64,000 nucleotides of DNA. Origin: Paenibacillus sp. PL91. GTDB taxonomy: Bacteria; Bacillota; Bacilli; Paenibacillales; Paenibacillaceae. Shown here in pieces: positions 1 through 8,376 of the stretch (position 1 is its first letter; each line of letters begins with the position of its first letter). The stretch covers positions 124,001 through 188,000 of the forward strand of contig NZ_JABBYG020000012.1 of the NCBI RefSeq assembly GCF_012935325.2. The letters are read 5' to 3'. The notes under the pieces were generated by a model. The model was not told where the DNA came from, ran no database searches, and saw only the letters and a program-made list of their open reading frames with translations. Both the position numbers and the translations under genes were made by a program.

Positions 1-1187
1 TTATGCTGATCGATCTGGATCGGTTTAAGCTGATTAACGACACGCTCGGGCATCATTATGGCGATGAAGCTTTAAATGAAATTGCCAAGCGGCTGCTGAA
101 CAATATCAATGATGATCATCTGCTCGCCCGGCTTGGCGGCGATGAGTTTATTATTTTGATTAGAGATGCTAACGAATATGACGAGATCGTATCGTTTGCC
201 GAAAAGATCCATCAAGCTTTTCAGCATCCCATTACGCTTCAAGGGCAAGATTTTTACTTAGGCGGAAGCATCGGCATCAGCGTCCATCCATTCGATGACA
301 ACAGCTCTGCCGGATTGATCAAGAGAGCTGATATTGCCATGTATAATGCCAAGAACAGCGGCGGCAATCAGTACCGTCTATATACGAGCGATATGATTGT
401 GCTTGTCCAGCGTGACGTCAAGCTGGAGAAGCATCTGCGCAAGGCTCTTGCGCGAAATGAATTTGTACTTCATTACCAGCCGCAGATCGATTTGCTAAGC
501 GGACGATTAATCGGTGCCGAAGCGCTTATTCGCTGGCAATCGACGGAGCTCGGAATGGTCCACCCGGGGGAATTTATTACGCTTGCGGAGCAGACCGGAT
601 TAATCAATGAAATTGGGCAGTGGGTCATTGCGGAGGCATGCCAGCAGGGAAGGCATTGGCAAGAGCTGGGCTGGGATGATTTTATACTGTCGGTCAATGT
701 CTCTTCGAGGCAATTCATGCAGCCCGATTTTGTGGACAAGGTACAGGAGATTTTACGCTCCAGCAGCTTGGAGCCCGCAAGGCTGTGCTTGGAAATAACG
801 GAGAGCATGGTGGTCAACAATTTGAATGTAGCGCGGAAAATGCTCGATGAGCTCGTAGCGCTAGGCATTCATATCGCGATTGACGATTTTGGAACGGGCT
901 ATTCCTCATTGAGCGTGCTGAGACAGCTGCCAATCGCTATCATTAAAATTGACCGCTCCTTTATTACAGACATGGACGCCTATCAAGGCGGGATCTCCAT
1001 TGTAAAAACGATCGTGTCCATGGGCCATGACCTGCAAAAGCAGGTCGTAGCCGAGGGCGTAGAAACGCTAGACCAATTGAAGCAGCTAAAGCTGCTAGGC
1101 TGTGACAAAGCGCAGGGCTATTATTACCATAAGCCGCTTCCGCTCGTTGAATTTAATAAGCTGCTAATCAACAAGTGCGGTGCTTAA
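1..1187 (+). CDS. GGDEF-EAL cyclic-di-GMP protein, 5' end outside window
   Basis: Partial gene; the reading frame is open to the left edge, and the first methionine seen (position 3) is internal because the usual LDLDRFKxINDTLGH beginning of a GGDEF domain starts right there. Counting from position 3, the diguanylate cyclase motif GGDEF is intact at residues 45-49. No RxxD inhibitory site stands in the expected place before it. An EAL phosphodiesterase domain follows, with EAL at 173-175, DDFGTGYSS from 294, KIDRSF from 315 and EGVE from 351, i.e. the metal and catalytic residues known for active EAL domains. Both activities could therefore be functional. Known role of the family: making and breaking c-di-GMP to control motility and surface attachment. 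Any N-terminal sensor domain lies outside the window. Confidence 0.93.
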   Translation, partial: MLIDLDRFKLINDTLGHHYGDEALNEIAKRLLNNINDDHLLARLGGDEFIILIRDANEYDEIVSFAEKIHQAFQHPITLQGQDFYLGGSIGISVHPFDDNSSAGLIKRADIAMYNAKNSGGNQYRLYTSDMIVLVQRDVKLEKHLRKALARNEFVLHYQPQIDLLSGRLIGAEALIRWQSTELGMVHPGEFITLAEQTGLINEIGQWVIAEACQQGRHWQELGWDDFILSVNVSSRQFMQPDFVDKVQEILRSSSLEPARLCLEITESMVVNNLNVARKMLDELVALGIHIAIDDFGTGYSSLSVLRQLPIAIIKIDRSFITDMDAYQGGISIVKTIVSMGHDLQKQVVAEGVETLDQLKQLKLLGCDKAQGYYYHKPLPLVEFNKLLINKCGA

Positions 1188-1216
1188 ACGAAGCGAATAA
1201 GAACGAGACCGCCAGC

Positions 1217-2806
1217 TTATAGCAGCTGACTGCCTCGATACTCCTTCGGAGAGACGCCGGTATATTTCTTAAATTGTTTATAGAAATACCCGGGCTCCAA
1301 ATAGCCGATATTTTTGGAAATATCGCTTGTTTTCATCGCGGTTGTTTTCAGCAGCTTCTGCGCTCTGCTGATCCGGTACGTATTTACATAGTCGGAGAAG
1401 CTTTCGCCCGTTTCCTTCTGGAACAGCTGTCCAAGGTAGAACGGGTGGATGTTCAACGTCTGGCTTAACGTTTTGAGCGACAGCTCCTCCGAATAGCGCG
1501 TCTGAATTTGATGAATGACCTGCTTGATAACTGGACTGAAATCATCATCCTCGACCGATAAATAGTCCATCGCGGAACCGGCAATAAATTTGACATGCTC
1601 CGTCAGCTGCGTGATCGTTTGAGCCTTGAATAAAGCGGCAAACAGCTGCTTGTAATCGCTTGTCGCAAGCTCATGATTGAGCTTATTTTCCTTCACCGCT
1701 TGCTTCGTAAGAAGAATAAGCTCTATGGCGTAGTTATGAATATGGGCAGGCGAGAGTGTCTCCTGCGCTTGCAGCAGCGCAAATTGTTCATCAATAAAAG
1801 CATTTAGCGCCGCCTTGTTGTGGCCAAGCAGAAGCCTTTCGAATTCCAGCATGTCTACCGTAACCGACTTCGTCGAAGGGCGGTCTGCCGCAATCATTTT
1901 CTCATATCGGATAATCTCATCCTCTGAATTAGTCAGGAAATACTCCTGAAGGCGCTTCGAATGGTCATAGCTTTGCGACACGCCAGAATAATCGGCTTCC
2001 ACGCTGCCAAGCGTAATAAGAGCTTGTACGCCAAGACGCTGCTTCAGCTCTTTGCGAATGGCTGTAAGCAAGGAGAGGGCTTTCTCCTGCACTTGCTCGG
2101 AGCTCATTCCTGTAAAGATCATGACGATATCGCCGTCCCGGTCGCTGATGCATATCGCATGCCCCGCCCAGTCCGCTTGGCTTCTACAAATGCTGTAAAC
2201 CTCGTTGTCCCAGTGCCCAGGCAGCCAAAAGTCGCCGCCCGTATAAATCGGCATATCCCGTACCGTCTTGATGGAAGCTGCCGCATAGCAGCTGTTCTCC
2301 GTCGGAATGTCCAGCAGCTGCAGCCTGTTTTTGAGCTCCGTTTGATCGATCTTCCCGCTCACCCAGCGGTTAACGACATTGTCGCGCAAAATATCAAGCT
2401 GATAGGAGCTCGTTAATGCGGAACCCGCAGCCGTATGTATTTTTGCGACCGTGCTCGCAACCGTCTCCTTTAATTCCCCGATATTAATCGGCTTCAGCAA
2501 ATAATTTTCGATGCCAAGCCGCATGCCCTCCCGGACATAATCAAACTCATGATAGCCGCTAAGAACAATAAACTTCATCTCCGGATGGATCGGTTTGAGC
2601 TGTCTTATCAATTCAAGGCCGTTCATATGGGGCATCATAATATCGGTGACAAGAATATCGGCGGCAGACATGCGAAGCGCCTTAAGCGCTTCCTCGCCAT
2701 TGGAGGCTTGACCGGCTAACGTAAGACCGTATTCCTCCCAATCGATAATAGAAGCTAATCCTTCCAAAATAAAAGGCTCGTCGTCCACAATAAACACCTT
2801 ACGCAA
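1217..2806 (-). CDS. YesN-like response regulator, receiver + AraC HTH
   Basis: 529-residue transcription factor. An N-terminal receiver domain has the acidic pair DD at residues 8-9, the phosphoacceptor D55 (VTDIMMP) and K105 (LLKP). A long middle region is typical of YesN proteins. Two helix-turn-helix motifs of the AraC type fill the last 100 residues (ending SPKEYRG). The start is TTG at 2806, preceded by AAGGGGGA seven bases upstream. The gene overlaps the last 8 bases of the sensor kinase gene, so the two are translationally coupled. The pair is divergent from the permease-binding protein-GH85 operon starting at 4799, which it most likely controls in response to an extracellular oligosaccharide (inference from the usual YesMN arrangement). 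Confidence 0.93.
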   Translation of the reverse strand: MRKVFIVDDEPFILEGLASIIDWEEYGLTLAGQASNGEEALKALRMSAADILVTDIMMPHMNGLELIRQLKPIHPEMKFIVLSGYHEFDYVREGMRLGIENYLLKPINIGELKETVASTVAKIHTAAGSALTSSYQLDILRDNVVNRWVSGKIDQTELKNRLQLLDIPTENSCYAAASIKTVRDMPIYTGGDFWLPGHWDNEVYSICRSQADWAGHAICISDRDGDIVMIFTGMSSEQVQEKALSLLTAIRKELKQRLGVQALITLGSVEADYSGVSQSYDHSKRLQEYFLTNSEDEIIRYEKMIAADRPSTKSVTVDMLEFERLLLGHNKAALNAFIDEQFALLQAQETLSPAHIHNYAIELILLTKQAVKENKLNHELATSDYKQLFAALFKAQTITQLTEHVKFIAGSAMDYLSVEDDDFSPVIKQVIHQIQTRYSEELSLKTLSQTLNIHPFYLGQLFQKETGESFSDYVNTYRISRAQKLLKTTAMKTSDISKNIGYLEPGYFYKQFKKYTGVSPKEYRGSQLL

Positions 2807-4568
2807 ATTGTTGTCCCCCTTGGCCTGCCGGAATTTTTACAGAAATAACAGTGCCTTGCCCAGGCTCGCTGTTAATATGCAGCCCGTAGCCGCTGCCAAA
2901 GCATATTTTTAACCGCTCATTTACGTTGATAAGCCCAATGGAATCCGATGTCTGCGGCGGATGCTGCTCCAAGCTGCTTCGCAGCTGCTTTAGCCTCAAA
3001 GGCTCAATGCCGTTGCCGTTGTCGCTGATCAGCAATTGCAGATCACGGCCATCCCATTCGGCGGAAATCGAGAGATGGTTGTCGCTTTGCGACATTTTCA
3101 GTCCATGGATGATGTAATTTTCAATAATAGGCTGGATCGAGAGCTTTAGAATCGGAATGCTCATCCACTCTGGCTCGATGTTGATCTCATAGGTGAATTT
3201 CTGCAAAAGGCGAATCCGGAATAGATCCAGATACAAGCGGCAGTATTCGATTTCATCGGAGATCTTCACGATCGTTTCGCTCTTGACGGAGTACCTGAAT
3301 AACGTTGCCAAAATGTATATCATCTCGCCGACGTCATCCGCTTTTTTGGACAATGCCCGCATTCGGATCGCCTCAAGCGTATTGTATAGAAAATGGGGCT
3401 TTATTTGCGCCTGAAAGGCTACGAGCTCGGCATGCTTCTCTCGAATCTCCGATTTGTATACCCGATCGATATATTGCGTCAAATCCTCGCACATTTGATT
3501 AAAGCGGCTTGAGATTTGAAACAATTCATCCTCCTTCTCGCGCGGAATTCTGACGGACAGGTCGCCATCCTGTACTTTTTTCATCGCTTGAACGATGACC
3601 TTCGTCCGTCTAGAGAAGTTGACGATCGTGAAATAGGTGAGGGTCATCGCCGCTGCAATGCAAATCACCGTCACTAAAATAAGCGTGTTTTTGAGTCCCT
3701 TCATATTGCCGTTAATCGTGGATTTCGGAATAATGCCAACGATCCAAAAGCCAAACTTATTCGTCGTTTGCAGGTTCATATACGATTCCTCCTCAAATCG
3801 CTGAATAGAAGAGGGGTTGTTTAGAAGCGGTGCAAAGGGATATTTCTGCCCATAATAACGGTTCGAGGAATCGAAAATGACATTCCCCTCAGGCGTCAGC
3901 ACGACGACATAACCTTTCATTTCATCCGTTTTATCTTGAAACGTTCGGTATATTCCCGTTGAATCGTAGTCGATGATCAGGTTGCCCACGCTCTCCTGCG
4001 TGGTCATGTTATTAATGTTGCTAATCGTCGTATAGCTTCGATCGGTAGAGATGTATTTGCTAATAACGGTTTGCAGATCGGCATCATCGAAATAATAGTT
4101 TTGCGTATCCTTCGTCAGCGTAAATATAAATTTTTTGTCCTTGCTGTAAAGCGCGACCGCACGTATATCCGGATTGTTAACTAGCAGCAGGCGCAGAAAA
4201 GAGTTGATGTCCGGCGTTCGGACACCAGTTGCGCTGTATTGCAGCAAGCGTTTGTTCAAATAATCGGAGAAATTGTTTTGCAAGAAAGAGAGGACATCGC
4301 TCAGCAAAGCCGAGGATCCATCCCGGTAGATTTGTTGAATAATTTGCTGCGAGGTCGCATGCTTGATATCCAAATGGCTGCCTATGTCCGCTAGTATCTG
4401 CTTGTTCAAATCCAATTCCTTCTGTACCTGTGCAGTATTTAAATAGGTGTAGACAAAGGCAGAGAGCGTCGCCAGCGACACGATCGTTATGATCGCGTAC
4501 ATCGTTAATATTTTGTTGAACAGCTTTTGCTTATAGTGCTTTCTATAGAAATCAACGAATCTCTTCAT
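2799..4568 (-). CDS. YesM-like sensor histidine kinase
   Basis: Membrane sensor kinase of about 589 residues. It shows a first membrane helix near residues 17-40, a long extracellular sensor region (Cache-like, inferred from layout), a second helix, a HAMP linker (RRTKVIVQAMKKVQDGDL), the His_kinase motif PHFLYNTLEA with phosphorylatable H392, and an HATPase domain with N box IENYIIHGL, G1 DNGNGI and G2 IGLINVNERL. The ATG at 4568 is preferred: a GTG twelve bases upstream would abut the AGGGGG ribosome site, whereas 4568 leaves 11 bases. The kinase is first in a two-gene unit with the regulator. It probably senses ligand or ligand-loaded binding protein outside the cell. Confidence 0.92.
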   Translation of the reverse strand: MKRFVDFYRKHYKQKLFNKILTMYAIITIVSLATLSAFVYTYLNTAQVQKELDLNKQILADIGSHLDIKHATSQQIIQQIYRDGSSALLSDVLSFLQNNFSDYLNKRLLQYSATGVRTPDINSFLRLLLVNNPDIRAVALYSKDKKFIFTLTKDTQNYYFDDADLQTVISKYISTDRSYTTISNINNMTTQESVGNLIIDYDSTGIYRTFQDKTDEMKGYVVVLTPEGNVIFDSSNRYYGQKYPFAPLLNNPSSIQRFEEESYMNLQTTNKFGFWIVGIIPKSTINGNMKGLKNTLILVTVICIAAAMTLTYFTIVNFSRRTKVIVQAMKKVQDGDLSVRIPREKEDELFQISSRFNQMCEDLTQYIDRVYKSEIREKHAELVAFQAQIKPHFLYNTLEAIRMRALSKKADDVGEMIYILATLFRYSVKSETIVKISDEIEYCRLYLDLFRIRLLQKFTYEINIEPEWMSIPILKLSIQPIIENYIIHGLKMSQSDNHLSISAEWDGRDLQLLISDNGNGIEPLRLKQLRSSLEQHPPQTSDSIGLINVNERLKICFGSGYGLHINSEPGQGTVISVKIPAGQGGQQFA

Positions 4569-4737
4569 GAAACGGGGCACCCCCTGCCGCTGTCATTAAC
4601 GTTATTAAGTATACGCTTTCAATTTGAAATTGCACGGATTTTCTCTAGAAACTAGAGTACCACAATTTCCTAAAAATAGGGGAGCCTCCAAATTTGTTTC
4701 TTTGTTTTATCCACTTTTTTATTGATTTGTTCACTTT

Positions 4738-4751
4738 GGCAAACGCTTTCA
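4738..4751 (+). promoter_or_regulatory. cre-like CcpA site
   Basis: GGCAAACGCTTTCA matches the catabolite-responsive consensus TGNAANCGNTNWCA at 13 of 14 positions (first base differs). It lies about 50 bases before the first permease gene, where CcpA would repress when preferred sugar is present. A poorer match, AGTATACGCTTTCA at 4608-4621, lies nearer the kinase gene. Confidence 0.5.
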
Positions 4752-4798
4752 TTATGCTAAATTTAGGTCAACAATGACAAGGATTTGGGAGGGACAAC

Positions 4799-5737
4799 AT
4801 GTCGAGTCTAATGCGCGAGCTGCGAATGATAGGCCGAAACAAAGCTTTATTGCTGATGGTGCTTCCTGGAGCCATCTGGTTTTTTCTCTTTTGTTATCTT
4901 CCGATGCCGGGAGCTATCATCGCTTTTAAAAATTATAAATTTAGCCGGGACGGCTTTCTCGCAAGCCTGCTCAACAGTGAATGGTCGGGCTTTAAAAACT
5001 TCGAGTTTCTGTTTACGACGCAGGATGCCTTTATCATTTTTCGGAACACCATTCTCTATAATGCCGTTTTCATCGTGCTCGGAACGACTTTATCGGTATT
5101 TGTAGCAATCGTCATTCACGAGATTACGAACAAGAAGATGGCGAAAATTTATCAAACCGGCATGTTTTTGCCGCATTTTCTATCTTGGGTAATCGTGAGC
5201 TATTTTGTGTTTAGCTTCTTAAGCGTTGATCGGGGCGCACTGAACCAAATGCTTGATTTCTTAGGAATGAAGCCGATTTATTGGTATTCGGAGAAGGCAT
5301 ATTGGCCTTATATCCTAGTGTTCGTCAATTTGTGGAAGGGCGTCGGGTTTGGAAGCGTCATCTACTTGGCGGCGATTGTCGGCATCGACAAATCCTATTT
5401 CGAGGCAGCGATGATCGACGGGGCGAGCAAGTGGCAGCAGATTAGAAAAATTACGATACCGATGATTACGCCGATTATCGTTATTCTATTTATTCTCGCA
5501 ATCGGCGGCATATTCAGAGCGGACTTCGGCCTCTTCTATCAGGTGCCTCGAGATACCGGAGCGTTGTATCCCGTAACGAATGTGATTGATACCTTTGTTT
5601 ATCGGGGGCTGAAAGTAACGGGGAACATCGGAATGAGTACCGCAGCAGGCTTATATCAAGCTGTCATAGGCTTTGTGCTCGTTATCGTAACCAATATGAT
5701 CGTTAGAAAAATAAACAAAGAGCAAGCTTTGTTTTAA
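4799..5737 (+). CDS. LplB/YtcP-type sugar ABC transporter permease 1
   Basis: 312-residue inner-membrane protein with about six predicted helices, beginning with the hydrophobic MVLPGAIWFFLFCYLPMPGA segment typical of the LplB/YteP branch. The cytoplasmic EAA loop that docks the ATPase is present as EAAMIDGASKWQQIRKITIP. Ribosome site GGGAGGG lies upstream of the ATG. First gene of an operon with a second permease 20 bases downstream, a binding lipoprotein and a GH85 enzyme. No ATPase is encoded nearby; relatives use a shared MsmX-type ATPase (established for this class in Bacillus). The substrate is probably an oligosaccharide freed from N-glycans, inferred from the GH85 gene. Confidence 0.93.
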   Translation: MSSLMRELRMIGRNKALLLMVLPGAIWFFLFCYLPMPGAIIAFKNYKFSRDGFLASLLNSEWSGFKNFEFLFTTQDAFIIFRNTILYNAVFIVLGTTLSVFVAIVIHEITNKKMAKIYQTGMFLPHFLSWVIVSYFVFSFLSVDRGALNQMLDFLGMKPIYWYSEKAYWPYILVFVNLWKGVGFGSVIYLAAIVGIDKSYFEAAMIDGASKWQQIRKITIPMITPIIVILFILAIGGIFRADFGLFYQVPRDTGALYPVTNVIDTFVYRGLKVTGNIGMSTAAGLYQAVIGFVLVIVTNMIVRKINKEQALF

Positions 5738-5756
5738 AGGAAAGGGGAGCTTCAAC

Positions 5757-6713
5757 TTGGCTGAAAACATAATCGTCAAACAGCAGAGCAAACCGGTACG
5801 AACAAAGAAGACAAGAGATATTCATAAGCTGCCTCCGTTTTGGAACGGGCTGGCACATCTGGCTATGGGCTTATTCTCCTTCATGTGCGTTTATCCGTTC
5901 CTGTTCATTATCGTCATTTCCTTTACGGATGAGCAATCGCTCGCGGTGAACGGCTACAGCATTTTTCCGGAAAAATGGTCCACATCGGCTTACGTATACA
6001 TGTTCAAGACGGGTGACCAGCTGCTGCGTTCCTATGGGGTTACGCTATTTGTCACCATCGTGGGGACATTGCTGACGATTGCGATCGTCTCCCTTTATTC
6101 TTACGCAATCTCACGCAGCTATTTTAGATATCGCGGCATTTTTTCCTTTATCGCCTTCTTCACGATGCTGTTCGGCGGGGGATTAGTTCCCTCTTATATC
6201 GTAATGACGCAGGTTCTTCATTTGAAGGATACGGTGTGGGCGTTGATTCTTCCGATGTGCGTAAGCGCATTCTCGATACTGATTATGAGAACTTTTTTTA
6301 AGACGATGGTTCCCGATGCCATTATTGAATCGGGGAAAATCGACGGTGCGAGCGAGTTTCGCGTGTTTTTTTATCTGGTGCTGCCTATCTCGCTTCCGGG
6401 CCTAGCTACGATCGGTTTGTTCGCAGCCTTAGGCTATTGGAATGATTGGTTTAATGCGCTTCTCTATATTGATAACGCGAGCCTGGTGCCTTTGCAGTCG
6501 CTGCTCATGAAGGTTGAGAACAATATCCAATTTATTATTCAGAACTCGACAAGCGTAGCCGGTACAGAGCGCTCGGAGCTCATCAGGACGCTGCCGATGG
6601 AAACGACGAGAATGGCAATGGTTGTACTTGCAACGGTGCCGATCGTGTTTGCTTATCCTTTCTTCCAAAAGTATTTTGTGCAAGGCTTGACCATCGGAGC
6701 TGTCAAAGAATAG
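5757..6713 (+). CDS. LplC/YtcP-type sugar ABC transporter permease 2
   Basis: 318-residue partner permease. A charged N-terminal tail is followed by six predicted helices and the EAA loop ESGKIDGASEFRVFFYLVLP. The C-terminal FFQKYFVQGLTIGAVKE is the usual ending of MalG/LplC-type permeases. The start is TTG at 5757 with AAAGGGGAGC upstream. Together with the gene before it, it forms the membrane channel of the importer that serves the binding protein at 6814. Confidence 0.93.
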   Translation: MAENIIVKQQSKPVRTKKTRDIHKLPPFWNGLAHLAMGLFSFMCVYPFLFIIVISFTDEQSLAVNGYSIFPEKWSTSAYVYMFKTGDQLLRSYGVTLFVTIVGTLLTIAIVSLYSYAISRSYFRYRGIFSFIAFFTMLFGGGLVPSYIVMTQVLHLKDTVWALILPMCVSAFSILIMRTFFKTMVPDAIIESGKIDGASEFRVFFYLVLPISLPGLATIGLFAALGYWNDWFNALLYIDNASLVPLQSLLMKVENNIQFIIQNSTSVAGTERSELIRTLPMETTRMAMVVLATVPIVFAYPFFQKYFVQGLTIGAVKE

Positions 6714-6813
6714 CTCCATAAGCACGGTTCACGGGTGTTATTAAGGCGCACGAGCCGGCAATCGGCATCGACGTATTAATATATATTTTCACAATTTAAG
6801 GGAGGAACAAAGA

Positions 6814-8319
6814 ATGGTAGCAAAGAGCAGAAAAAGTATGCTTACTGTACTTGTTTTCATTATGATTGCTGTTGCAGCGCTCGCGGGCTGTTCTAGCGGA
6901 AAAGAGAATAGCGGCAGCAACGAGAAGTCGGAGCCTACCACCAATGCAGGAGAGAAGCCGGCAGCAGAGAAAAACGAAAAGCCTGTTAACTTGATTTGGT
7001 ACACCATTGGCGGCGTACAGGCTGATCAAGATAAAGTAATTGCTGAAGTGAATAAGTACCTCACAGAGAAAATAAACGCCACGATTGAAATGAAGGTGCT
7101 CGACTGGGGCGATTACACGCAAAAAATGCAAGTGATTGCAGCGTCTGGCGAGCCTTTCGATATCGCGTTTACTTCTTCCTGGGCCTTCAACTATGTAGAA
7201 AGCGCAAGAAAAGGCTATTTCTACGAGATGGATGCGCTGCTTGATGAGTATGGCAAGGGGATCAAAGAAGTGCTCGATCCTGCTTTCCTAGAGGGCTCCA
7301 AAGTAAGCGGCCATAACTATGCGATCCCCACGAACAAGGAGCTGCCCGCACAAGCGGTATGGCGCTTCAACAAAGATCTAGCAGATAAATACAACCTGGA
7401 TATTACGAAGGCGACTACGCTTGAAAGCCTTGAGCCGATGCTGAAGGCAGTTAAAGCAGGCGAGCCGGATACATATCCAATCCCGAGCAATATTGATCCG
7501 TTCCTGCCGTTCGATTATGCGCTTGAAGGGCTGCCAATTGGCGTGCCGCTGAATACGACCGATTTTAAAGTAGTAAATGTATGGGATACTCCTGAAGCGA
7601 AGCAAATGTTCGGCACGATGCACAAGTATTACAAAGCAGGCTATTTGCCTCCTGACGTTGCAGTCAAGCAAGGAAATGAGCATGAGAAAACAGGCAAATG
7701 GCTTGTAGATAAACAGCATACGGTACCTTTTGCAGATATTCTTTGGACGGACAGCATGCAATACCCGATTGCGTCCACGCCAATCCACGAGCCAATGGTA
7801 TTTAACTGGTCGGTTACCGGCTCGCTGCAAGCGATCTCCGCGCAAACCAAATACCCAGAAAAAGCAATGGAATTTCTAAATCTGCTTAACACGGATGCTT
7901 ACCTTCGCAACCTGTTGAATAACGGAATTGAAGGCGTGCATTACAAAAAGCTTACGGAGGACACGTTCGAGCCGATTCCAGATTCGGGTTACTCGATGCC
8001 GGCATTTACGCTCGGAAATATGTTCCTTCTCGATAAGCTCGCTAACGATCCGGCAGACAAGTGGGAGCAGTACAAAACGTTTAACAGCTCCGCAACAAAT
8101 GCGCCGCTGCTTGGATTCCAATTCGATCCAACGAACGTCATGTCGGAAATTGCAAACGTAAAAAATGCGGTTGACGAGTATGGCAATGCTCTAAAAACAG
8201 GCTCTGTTAACCCGGATGAAATTCAGCCGAAAGCGGTTGAGAAGCTGAAAGCGCAAGGGATTGACAAGATTATGGCTGAAGTGCAGAAGCAACTGGACGA
8301 ATGGCGCGCAAGTAAATAG
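6814..8319 (+). CDS. LplA-type sugar-binding lipoprotein
   Basis: 501 residues. A lipoprotein signal ends in the lipobox LAGC, followed by a Ser/Gly/Glu-rich tether, so it is bound to the outer face of the membrane. The mature part starts with LIWYTIGG and an ATIEMKVLDWGDYTQKMQ segment characteristic of the LplA branch of family 1 solute-binding proteins, and the C-terminal region resembles the DUF3502-type ending of that branch. Ribosome site GGGAGGA is well placed. It delivers ligand to the two permeases upstream. Ligand identity is inferred only from the GH85 gene that follows 57 bases downstream. Confidence 0.92.
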   Translation: MVAKSRKSMLTVLVFIMIAVAALAGCSSGKENSGSNEKSEPTTNAGEKPAAEKNEKPVNLIWYTIGGVQADQDKVIAEVNKYLTEKINATIEMKVLDWGDYTQKMQVIAASGEPFDIAFTSSWAFNYVESARKGYFYEMDALLDEYGKGIKEVLDPAFLEGSKVSGHNYAIPTNKELPAQAVWRFNKDLADKYNLDITKATTLESLEPMLKAVKAGEPDTYPIPSNIDPFLPFDYALEGLPIGVPLNTTDFKVVNVWDTPEAKQMFGTMHKYYKAGYLPPDVAVKQGNEHEKTGKWLVDKQHTVPFADILWTDSMQYPIASTPIHEPMVFNWSVTGSLQAISAQTKYPEKAMEFLNLLNTDAYLRNLLNNGIEGVHYKKLTEDTFEPIPDSGYSMPAFTLGNMFLLDKLANDPADKWEQYKTFNSSATNAPLLGFQFDPTNVMSEIANVKNAVDEYGNALKTGSVNPDEIQPKAVEKLKAQGIDKIMAEVQKQLDEWRASK

Positions 8320-8376
8320 AGAAATACGGAATCAGTTACAGATAGGGGAGAAGGGAAACAGAAAAGGGGAATTGAA

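Noticed and set aside
473..868. Minus-strand open frame of 131 codons
   Set aside because: Shadow of the GGDEF-EAL gene; Ser/Cys-rich, no ribosome site.
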